Source of the DNA: Antennarius striatus
Lineage: Eukaryota > Chordata > Actinopteri > Lophiiformes > Antennariidae
NCBI RefSeq assembly: GCF_040054535.1
Contig: NC_090796.1
Span: 7,514,501-7,578,500, forward strand
Reading direction: 5' to 3'
DNA: 64,000 nt
Shown: positions 20,895 to 64,000 of the stretch, piece by piece
Numbering within the stretch: position 1 is the stretch's first letter
Layout: every line of letters begins with the position of its first letter
The notes under the pieces: generated by a model
The model's database searches: none
What the model was told of the DNA's origin: nothing
Seen by the model: the letters and a program-made list of their open reading frames with translations, nothing else
Made by a program: the position numbers and the translations under genes

Positions 20895-23613
20895 GAGAGA
20901 GAGGGAGGGGGGAGTGTGTGTGATTGGGAGTGCACTGTGAATGTGTAGGTGCAGGTAAGTGCACAATCATCAAATAACAGGTTATTAGGTGGAGAGTGAT
21001 TGAATGTAAGGTGGAGAAAACCGACAGACAGTGAAGCCAGAGGAAGAAGGCTGATAGTAAGTTTGTGGATGTGCAGGTGTGTGTGTGTCAGAGTGTCTCT
21101 GACTTGCCTTGACATACACAGAAACAAGAATCCCTTCTTTCTGTCATCTTCCAGTCTCCACCTCATGAAGTCCATTTTCACTCCTCCTTCATCTCATTAA
21201 ATCTCCTCCTCTCCTCCCATCCCAGCATTCTTGTCATCCTTGCTTTGAACCTCTTTGCTGCTCTCCTTCTCCGCCTCATTTTACCACAGACCATCATTCT
21301 TTTTCCCTCCAGGCAAGAATTCCCAACTGTGCTTTCGTCCGTCCTGCAGTTCCCACACATGAAACCCTCACTTTCTCCCTGCCTGGCTGATCTACAGAGA
21401 GACGCGAGTTCAGGAAAGGCAACGCTGAAAAAAAACAAAACAAGCTCTTGCACAACTTGAGATGGGGAAACACAGAGGGAGAAATAACGCCTCCCCTCAT
21501 TCGAAGGCCACTATTTCTTAACTCTATGTTTCTCTGAAAACATAAATTACCAGTGCGGCTTGTTGGTCTGAAAGCCTTAAGCAGCTTTATTCTGAAGCAA
21601 TGAAGATCTCACCGAGCATTTCCCCGCCTGTGTCTGCGCTGTTGTTGCTGTGGTATTTTGGAACATCTGTCGTCTCTTTGGGTGTGTGCGTCTGTGTCTG
21701 TGTGTGGAAATCTGGTAAAATTATTCATTGATGTCTGGGAGTTGTTTTATCCTCCATGAAGAGAAAACAGACTGAAAGAAGTCTGATGCTGGCAATTAGT
21801 GAAAGGAAAGGAAGCCAGATTGTAGAGGCTTCTGTTTTAAGACACACACACACACACGCACACGCACACACACTATTACACTACATCCTATACTATGAAC
21901 ACAAATAGAGATGCTTTTATTGTTGTTTTGACCCAAATTCCTGCTGTAAAAAAAATGCCAGATTTCACACAAGCAGATTCAATGTTTCACATTTTTCGCC
22001 ACTGAATGATTTTTCCATATTCAATGTCTGAGTTCTGTCCAAAATGTATTTCCAAAAACAAGGGGAAAAGGGGAAAGAAAATTCCACATTTAAACGATCA
22101 GGGACAACACAGTGAGGAATGTCATTTTTATTCCACATCACGATAAAGAAAACATCCACTGGTTGAAGATGTTCTCACTTAACAAGAAATCCTTTGACAG
22201 CACAAAACATTGGTGGAATTTATAATTCCGTGTTCACTTGTGACTATATAGATAGAGAATAAAACAAAACAGGAAATTAGGTTTTCATGTCCAACTTTCC
22301 AGCAGATGTATAACAGGCAGCACAGAGAGGGCTGTGTTTGGATAAACAAGTGAGGTAGTTCAGGTGTTGATCCGAATGTCCTGTAAATTCTAATCTGCTG
22401 ATTCGATAATTATAAGTTTATTTCTGTTTCACTACTCAGAGGGGAACAGGCATAGCTATAAACCGAAGCATCATTTCCCATTTTAGGGAATACCCTTAGC
22501 TTAGAATAAAGACTGAAAAAAGAGAGAAACATCTGGTTTGGTTCTGTCCAAATGCTCCAAGATGCTTCATCTCAGCGACGGCACCACAGACGTCTTGGAT
22601 TTTGAACAGAGCCTAGCTTTGTGCTACACTAACTAATTGCTGACTGCATCTCATGTTTAGTGTATGAACAACCTGAGTGATTTCCATCCTCTCATTTTAT
22701 GCTCAGCATGTACAGTATTTGCAGCCGAGCATTCAGAGCAGAAAAATCAAAACGGTTATAGGTTTATATATGATGTCTAAACATGGTGGTGTCTTCATGT
22801 ACTTCTTGAACTTGAATTCTCCACCCAGAGGATGTTGGGTAAATCCTCAGTTTTAGTTCAGTCATTCATTGAAACAAGTAACCTCGTTGAGATCTGGATG
22901 TTTTTATTAAGGGATATCTCGTCCATCTGTTTTATTCAGCCATTTATCCTGTGCAGGGTCGCAGAAAAGGAGCACATGCAATTAAATGTAAGACAGAGAA
23001 TTTACAGACAAATATAACATATCTGCAAAAAAATTTATGAAGAGAACTCAACATAGAGTCTCTGAAGGTCATTCTCATGCCAAATTCAGTGTGAACAGAG
23101 TTTGGAAATCAGTTTGATAGTCCTCCCACATGGGTTTTAAAGGTGAAGCTGATACCCATCCACAACCTCAAGTATTTAAAACATTCAACAGAGTCAGTTT
23201 CAGGACTCTGAATGTTTCCAACATGTGTGGCAGGTTCTTGTTTACATGCCTTAAATGTTTTCAAACAGAAGCGTAATGTAAAATATTGATTATTTGTTAT
23301 TGCAATAATTAAGCACTAAAAGAAGACCAGCTATTTATCGAGCCAGTATGAAAAAGTGAGAACTTATGTCATCAGACAGACGTCTCCTCCTGACACACTT
23401 AACCACTGTTTGTCCTCGCATAGATAATAACACAGGGAGACAGGAAAATGATGGAGGGATCGTATCATTCATGGAAGGAGGGAGAGAGAGTGTGTGTGTG
23501 AGAGTGTTTACAACATCCTCATGCTGACTAAAGTTGGAAGCTACTGCAAAGGATATTAATGGTGAGCAGCCACATGTGACAGATGGGACAGGTAGATAGA
23601 TCACCTGCGTGTT
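20521..23613. other. Upstream region of fam20a / spacer to the WD-repeat gene
   Basis: The 400 bp next to fam20a hold CT (20653-20674), CTC (20718-20742) and GT/GA (20860-20905) simple repeats and probably its promoter. A CA-rich run lies at 21841-21872. A degenerate dispersed repeat (about 22930-22990) contains CAGGGTCGCAG. No exon is recognised. Basic-looking minus-strand frames near 21180-21450 have no splice or family support. Confidence 0.45.
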
Positions 23614-23785
23614 TCAAAGGTTACCTTCTGATGGGAAGTCTTCCTGTAACGTCTGATTCCTACTGGTGGGACCAGAAACTGATGTTTTGAGGTCGCTGAG
23701 CTCCGTGTTGTCACTCTCAGCTCTCTGCCTCGAGTCGTCTGTCAGTTTCTTTTCTGTCTTTCTATGGACGTCAGACAGGATTTCA
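23614..23785 (-). CDS. Possible last coding exon of the WD-repeat gene (low confidence)
   Basis: An open frame reads SEILSDVHRKTEKKLTDD and ends in PSEGNL and TGA. It is hydrophilic and codon-like. An AAAAG acceptor at 23786-23787 would continue the phase left by the donor of exon 25005-25216 exactly, but its pyrimidine tract is poor. A GT donor (GTAACC) also overlaps the end of the frame, so the exon might instead splice onward. I recognise no domain. Confidence 0.35.
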
Positions 23786-25004
23786 CTTTTGGTAAACTGA
23801 GACTGCTGTTTATATTGGATAGACAATATAGAAAGTAGATCAGTCCTGGTCCCATATCTGTGTTTTTCCAGTGCTGATTAGATTGAAACCACAAAAACAC
23901 CTTTCTGCTATTTTTGTGTGTCTGTATTTAACAAATTAAAACTTGTTTTGATTCAGCATTTGAAGGGCATGTGGTTTGTGACATCGATCCTACATCAGGT
24001 CATCAGTTTTGATGGGATCTGATTTGATCATAAAACACTTTTAAAAAATTTTGTCCTGATGGGGATTCTACAGAAAAATCTGCAAAGCTATTGCAAACTC
24101 TGAGGTATGATGGACTCTAACAATTTGTCTAGTGATCCATCCATTAGGTTATTTCTGCTATCTGGAAGATGGAAAGTGATGACAGCTGCCCGAGAGCCAC
24201 ATAATGAAAGCAGCTAAAAGCCATTTCATTGGAGCTACAGGAGTGACAGGAGCTGCAGCCTGAGGCTGGCTGACCCCGGAAAACCCATAATTTTAAACGC
24301 TATTCCAAATGCTATTTAAACAATATTCCATGTTTTTACAGTTTTATTAAGAGATCATATAACATTAAGTATTTAATGTACATAATGTGCGTAATGTATA
24401 CATGTGTCTTCTGAATTCTACGAGCACTGACAGAGATACAGTTAAGGATACAACGAAGAGCCAAGATGGAGTTTATGACCTTTAACCAAAGTAAAGCTGC
24501 TATTAAAGACTCAAACATTCCTGGAAACAACTAGTTTGATATAGTGAAATTGTCTAAATTTAATTTGCCACAAAGAATTCCGGGCTCGCTGTCGATATCA
24601 TCACTCATTTGAACAAGTTCCAGGCACTCTACTACTATATGTTGGCAGAAGTTGGAGTTATAATCTCAAAAAGGCAGCCATGTTTACACATCTTCTTGAA
24701 ATTATGGCCTGAATAATCCAGCGTCTTTCCCAAGCAGCAAGTGCATGGTTATTTTTAGCATTTATGACCGCCAGTGCTCCAACCTCGGAAGAGTTCACGC
24801 CAAACTGAGTCGTTATGTAGAGAGACGTGTTTCCACTGGCTGATTATTAATTTTTTTCAGCTCAAGTTTACAGGAGAAAAATTGCACCAAGAAACATTTT
24901 GATAAACATTTATTTTGTATCACAAATTTAATGTCCAGCTCATTCTATGGATGATTTTGTTTATATATGCTCCTGAGCAAAACAGGCAAGTTAATGCACC
25001 TCAC

Positions 25005-35536
<10,532 letters not shown>

Positions 35537-38340
35537 CTGCAAAAGGAATGTATTGATCATTTGAAAGAAAAGGAAATAATTTGTGCAGATGATTGACAAG
35601 TGATAGAGACAATCTCTAATGCCAGGTCTTCCATCTAACTTTTTGCTGATTTCAGGGTCCACTAGATTCACCCTAACTTATCAAGGTTTGGTGAAATTAG
35701 GATTCCAGTGGATTTGGAGCAGCCACTAGAATGTTCTGTAGCATTTTTAATTTGTTACTCTAACATGAGTCAAAGGATTAGGATTAATCCCATCATTCAT
35801 TGTGAGAATGAAAGCAGCACTCCCAAGTGGCAGTTCTTGAACAACACACTGATCCAAAGTGCCAGCATATGAAACCTTGAATGATATAAGACTTGTTTTG
35901 TATAATAGGGAAATATGTAAACTGATTGACGGGTCTTGATAGGTGCTTTCAATATGTTTTGAATGGTAAATAAGTGGTTGAGGGAATGGTTTGAACAGGT
36001 TTGGGGAGATTCATTTAAAAGACCAAAATCTTCTCACCACCTGCAGCCTCTGTGTGGACCTGTTGCCAAGGGAGACTTAAAGCTGCAGCAAAAAGAAACA
36101 CTGTGAGCGCGTTTCCAGGTTTATCAACACAAGCAAGAATGATCCTGTCCGTCATACTCATCCCACAAAGTCAACCAAAGCTAATGGGACCATAGCATAA
36201 TGAAGCGATTGAACTGTGTTAGCTGTTGAATACGTGTGTAAATGTCTTTTTGATGAAAGCAGTTGTTAAGTAATAAAGTTTTGCTGGAACTTCTTTCAAG
36301 GCTGAACGTGTGAGTGATGGATGAAGGCTGGAATGATGATGATGAAAACCAGCTGATCATTTGGTTTGAATCATTACTTTTTTTATTTGACGGGGTTAGA
36401 TTTGACAGGACAACATGTAAGTAAACATCATTACTCCTGCATAAATTTATTTTAATGATGTTGTTTGCCACCTCATGCATTACATTTATGATGAATCTTG
36501 TAAAGGATTATAATGAGGTACACCCTACATATTACTTGTAACGCATTCACATATTAATTCAATAGTGACCAGTCATATATAATAATGTTAAATTAAGAAG
36601 AACAAGAAAACTCACCAAAGCCTGCTGGGTGGTACTTCTGCGTCATACAGAGCCCAAGGATTTTTTTTGTGTCTTGAAGTTTTCATCATGCTGAGCTTAA
36701 CAAACTTTTCAGAAGCCAAATACGGTTCTTTGTATTCTAGATTTCATCCATATCGTCCAGCACAAATCCCGGAGTCCTGGTGACAAACAAAAATGCAGCG
36801 GGTTCATTCCACATTCGCTGAGGCCAAGCTGTGAACCTCACATCACTGAGTCCAAACCTGCAGGAGATTCGTTTCCGTAGCTTCTCCTCTGTCTTTTCAG
36901 GCAAACCCGATTGGCTCAAACAAAGTGTCTTGTATCCGGACAGGCGAGGAATGCCTGCTTCCACAGATCAATGAGCAATTCATCTCAAGTGTTTGACCTC
37001 TCTGAGAGGGAGGAAAGTCAACATATCACCAAGAGGAGACAAGTTTCTAAAATAACTGCAGGTTTGTTGGGGGTAGTAGAGCTGTAAGTCCAGAAACTCC
37101 ATGGATTAATCATTAAAAGAAAAAGTCTGGAGGAGCCAGGGGAGTTAAGGTCTGCTAATGTCAAGACAGGCAGTTTGGTCTCAATTAAATAAGGACCGTG
37201 GAGAAATAATGAACTAATGTCATGATGCTGCAGAATGAAAAACTATGAAAACAGAGAAATTAAAAATAGAATAATCTGTCATTCAAGCCTTACAGCATAG
37301 TCTTCTAACTCTGTTTAATCATTCTTAGGTAGCTGTCAGCACTTTTTCTTAGCACTTCAGTGAGCGTGAGCTATCCGGAGCAGCCTCCTGCTAAGTTTAA
37401 TGAGGACACTACATACAGCTCCAGTGGGGCCTGATCTTCAGGGAATATCCACCTATGCTAATATTACAGACTTTACACAACAGTAGCTAGCTCAGATATC
37501 TATTTCATTCATTTCATATATGATTTTAATGCCAAAATACTGCTTTAGAAGACAACGCTGTCAATATACAGAGAATAAAGTGTGAACTCCTTGATTACTT
37601 TCACAGATCAGGCCACCGCTAATACTTTCTCTACCTCTGTATGTTTCTTTTATTTTATAAATTCTGAGTGTATTTTACCTGTATTCTGTGTCATTGATCT
37701 GAATAATTGAACAACAAATAACATTAAATAAACTTGGTTCAGTACAAGTTTCAATAATAACTCTGACATGTGGTCACTCCTACAGAGCAAGAAGGGAAGT
37801 GAAGCAATGAAGTAAATGAGTTCATTTAAAATTGTAATTGGGCAGTCTGTCCTCTGAAAGTCAGCCAGTTTGTTGTTCTACATTAACTTTTAAAGATTAT
37901 CTGAAATTAATCAGTAACAAAATCGGCACAGCTACAAGTTTCTAAGGGGACATGAGCATACAACAATTTACACCATCAGTGTCCCCATCAGCACTGACTG
38001 TAATCTGCCTCCTCATGGATTGGTTCAACCACCACATGATATTGATTATGTTCAGTCAATCAATCAGATGCACAGTTTTAAGCAGGATTTAAGTGGTCAA
38101 GTTGTCTCATCTGTTCCATGTGAGTGAAGCAGCAATAGCAGTGCTTTGCCTCTATTAACTTACCTGTCATTACCAAGACGCACCACTAGATGGAGCCAAA
38201 ACAACATGATCACAAGTTAATAGATATGAAACATCCCGACCTTATCTTTATTCGTTCAAGCTGCTGCTGGTTATTTTTAATGAATTTCATAAAACTACAA
38301 TAATCACATCAATAATGTATTTTTCCTCCTCTCTCCGACA
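35537..38340. other. Spacer between the divergent WD-repeat gene and myof
   Basis: Mostly AT-rich. It must contain the missing 5' exon(s) of the WD-repeat gene. The only exon-like frame is at 36737-36960. A donor-like site (rc of 36036-36041, CTGCAG followed by GTGGTG) could end a non-coding first exon near 36040-36080; this is unproven. Confidence 0.35.
36737..36960 (-). other. Orphan exon-like open frame, function unknown
   Basis: A codon-like frame (FGLSDVRFTAWPQRMWNEP, ending in LDDMDEI and TAG) opens after an in-frame TGA and lacks an ATG. It could be a terminal exon or a relic of another gene. Alternatively its upstream half may be the missing exon of the WD-repeat gene: a TGCAG/GTTTGG donor inside it (GT at 36858-36857) leaves the phase required by exon 35536. 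I do not recognise the protein. Confidence 0.25.
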
Positions 38341-38593
38341 TTTCCACTCAGCGGTACTCACACGGTGGCGGCAGCAGCGCACTGCCGTCCACTCGGGGTA
38401 ATTATACACCCGTGACCCGCCCTCATCTCCCCCCTTCTCCTTCACTATGGGACTGGGAAATATAGTTCCTCAGCCCTGCCCTGTGAGCGTCATTAATGGG
38501 GCAGTGAGGATGCCAAGGCACGGCAGTCCTGTTAGGCTTTTTTCTTGCATTTAACCGGTTTAGTCTTAATTGGTTTTTGTGACTTTTGTAACC
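38341..38593 (+). promoter_or_regulatory. myof: Likely promoter and 5'UTR of myof
   Basis: A GC-rich island in otherwise AT-rich DNA, with GGTGGCGGCAGCAGCGC near 38365 and CCCGCCCTC near 38416. It ends at the start codon ACCATGT (38594). The transcription start is not resolved. Confidence 0.5.
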
Positions 38594-62369
<23,776 letters not shown>

Positions 62370-63243
62370 CTACTATGGAAGAAGCGCAACAAAAGATCTT
62401 AAAATGGCCACGAGATCACACGAACTGTGCACGACTGCCAGTAAATCTGAATAATCTTCCTGCTTCTTATGCTACAGACGTCTAATTAAATGGGAAGGGG
62501 TGCTCGCATATTTGCACTATATGATCATATTTTACCACGAACACTTTGGCTACACTGCAACAGACTTGAGCAATAGATTTGCTTCTAAACCACTGCCTTT
62601 GACACCCAGATAAATAGACTTCCCTGTACATGTTAATACAATCCAACACAAGTGTTGTATTCTTCAAATGTTGGTGATAGTGTGAAGAAATGGGAGCTTT
62701 TGACAGGTTTTTAATGTTTTCACTTGGTGTATTTGAGGGAATTTAATTCCAGTTAGTATGTATTACAGGACTACTGTGCTTTATTGTATTACAGTGTACA
62801 AGGGTTTCTATTTTTCTGGTCACTCAGCAGAAATTGTCAGCTGTTAACCGTGTCAGCTTTTTTTTTTGTATATTAAATAACAGATCTTTTAAATATATTA
62901 AATATGTTGAACATTGATTAATGAGTGTTTGCCTGTTTAATGGGGAAAAAAAGTGAAGATATGAACAGCAGGTCCTTTAAAAGTATCTTTTTTTTTTAAT
63001 GGGACTGATTAAAGTGCTCAGGTGACAGAAAACTCACTTTGTCTCCACAAAAAAAGTCCAGAAGTCATGCTGAATTAATTACAGTACAGAAAATAAATTG
63101 TATGTACATGACGTGTTGAACAGAAGTCAATACTATATACATTTCCAATTATTGATTTCTTGGCATGAGTTCTTGACCACATACCACAGGATCAATTAAC
63201 TGTAGTTTCCCACGATATAAAATGAAATAAACCATTGCTGTGT
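62370..63243. other. 3'UTRs of convergent myof and aarsd1
   Basis: AT-rich, no coding potential. The myof 3'UTR runs right from 62370 and the aarsd1 3'UTR runs left from 63243. TATTAAATAAC near 62872-62882 is a weak poly(A)-like site; no canonical hexamer is certain for either gene. Confidence 0.5.
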
Positions 63244-64000
63244 TCATTCCTCCCCTGAGGTGAGACGTTTGCAGTGCTGCTGCAGCAAAGCCTCTGCCTC
63301 CCCTCGTCGTGACAGGCTGCTGGCTTTGCCTTGAAAACGTCCGTTTTTCCCAGCACCCTTTCCTTTGAGAAGCTCCAACACCCTGGGGAGCAAGGGAAAT
63401 ATACATATCAAATATACATATTAAGAGTTGTACAGAAGAGGATAAATGTGGCGGTGGAGTCTTACTGTGGTCCCAGTTCAGCCACTGGTCCACTGGGTCC
63501 AGTCAGTAAAAACAAACCAGGTCCCTTCTCCTCTCCAACAGTCAGGAAAACCAAAGTTTTCTAAATGCAGATAAAACGGTTTCACCAACAGCTACCTGCT
63601 AAAGCCAATGAAGCAGCCTGGTTAGACGTACCTCCGTGTTTAATTCACTAGCGAGGATATTCATGAACTCATTGTCACCATCCTTCCTGTTGGATGAAAG
63701 AAACATCATATTCTTTGTGTAAAACACATTAATTCTTGCCTTTTAAACATTGTTCTTGTGACGTCTGTGGGTTAATATTTGATGCTACAGAGGTTGTACA
63801 ATGCTGTACCTGCTGAAATTAAGAGGCTTACTTGTGGAGGCTAAAAAAGTTGCCACTTTGGGGGTTGTTCTTAAAATTCTGAGCGATGAGTGAGGCCATT
63901 TCTCGTAGCAGGTTCAGGTTAGTCTGCCCAAGATATTTGTGACAATTAGAAATTATGGGGCGAGTTCTCCAGCAGCAAATGTAATGTCTAATGCAGTGCA
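63244..64000 (-). CDS. aarsd1: Alanyl-tRNA editing protein AARSD1 (AlaX-type), 3' part, truncated by right edge
   Basis: Four terminal exons, minus strand: 63923-63832, 63686-63632, 63560-63466 and 63382-63244 (stop TGA 63246-63244); phases agree. They read TNLNLLREMASLIAQNFKNN, KDGDNEFMNILASEL, VFLTVGEEKGPGLFLLTGP, and LLKGKGAGKNGRFQGKASS then SLSRRGEAEALLQQH. This matches the C-terminal part of vertebrate AARSD1 as I recall it (NNLNLLRD, HRKEGDSEFMNI, TVGDEKGGGLFLLAGP, GKGAGKKGRFQGKA). AARSD1 hydrolyses Ser mischarged on tRNA(Ala), a cytosolic trans-editing activity. The C-terminal region, related to the alanyl-tRNA synthetase C-Ala/DHHA1 fold, helps bind tRNA; the zinc-binding editing site lies outside the window. 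Neighbour of myof, tail to tail. Confidence 0.9.

Noticed and set aside
21178-21453. Basic minus-strand frame (RRRRRAAKRFKARMTR) as a possible coding exon
   Set aside because: It lies in low-complexity CT-rich sequence, has no supporting splice sites and no recognised family; probably simple-sequence composition.

Overview
The window is nuclear DNA of a ray-finned (teleost) fish. Every recognisable gene is an intron-split vertebrate gene with GT-AG junctions. The spacer DNA is full of long CA/TG microsatellites, teleost-type dispersed repeats and one nearly complete LINE. The order wipi1 - prkar1a - fam20a matches the human 17q24 neighbourhood as I remember it. I see no rRNA, tRNA, CRISPR or bacterial/viral feature.

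Layout from left to right. (1) Positions 1-2421, minus strand: the first three coding exons of wipi1, an autophagy PROPPIN; the rest lies beyond the left edge. (2) 2422-3990: divergent promoter region with several CCAAT boxes and, close to prkar1a, two perfect palindromic cAMP response elements. (3) About 3990-12141, plus strand: prkar1a, complete with a non-coding first exon, ten coding exons (380 aa) and a long 3'UTR. (4) 13899-20520, minus strand: fam20a, complete, 11 exons, 533 aa. (5) About 23.6-35.5 kb, minus strand: a WD40-repeat gene of the EF-hand-containing WDR49/WDR64/EFCAB8 type, with 14 phase-consistent exons; both ends are uncertain. One of its introns carries a LINE in antisense orientation (27810-30932) with a 17-bp target-site duplication. 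(6) 38594-62369, plus strand: a complete myoferlin-type ferlin gene, 54 exons, about 2054 aa. (7) 63244-64000, minus strand: the last four exons of aarsd1, a trans-editing enzyme for Ser-mischarged tRNA(Ala), cut by the right edge.

The genes do not form an operon-like unit; they are independent neighbours. wipi1/prkar1a and the WD gene/myof are head to head, prkar1a/fam20a and myof/aarsd1 are tail to tail. Exon coordinates were read by eye from splice consensus, reading phase and recalled family sequence. Internal phases add up in every gene, so most junctions should be exact, but no transcript data were available. I found no undescribed system. The observations most worth checking are the young LINE insertion, the twin CREs at a PKA regulatory-subunit promoter, and the repeated placement of TG/CA tracts directly against splice sites.
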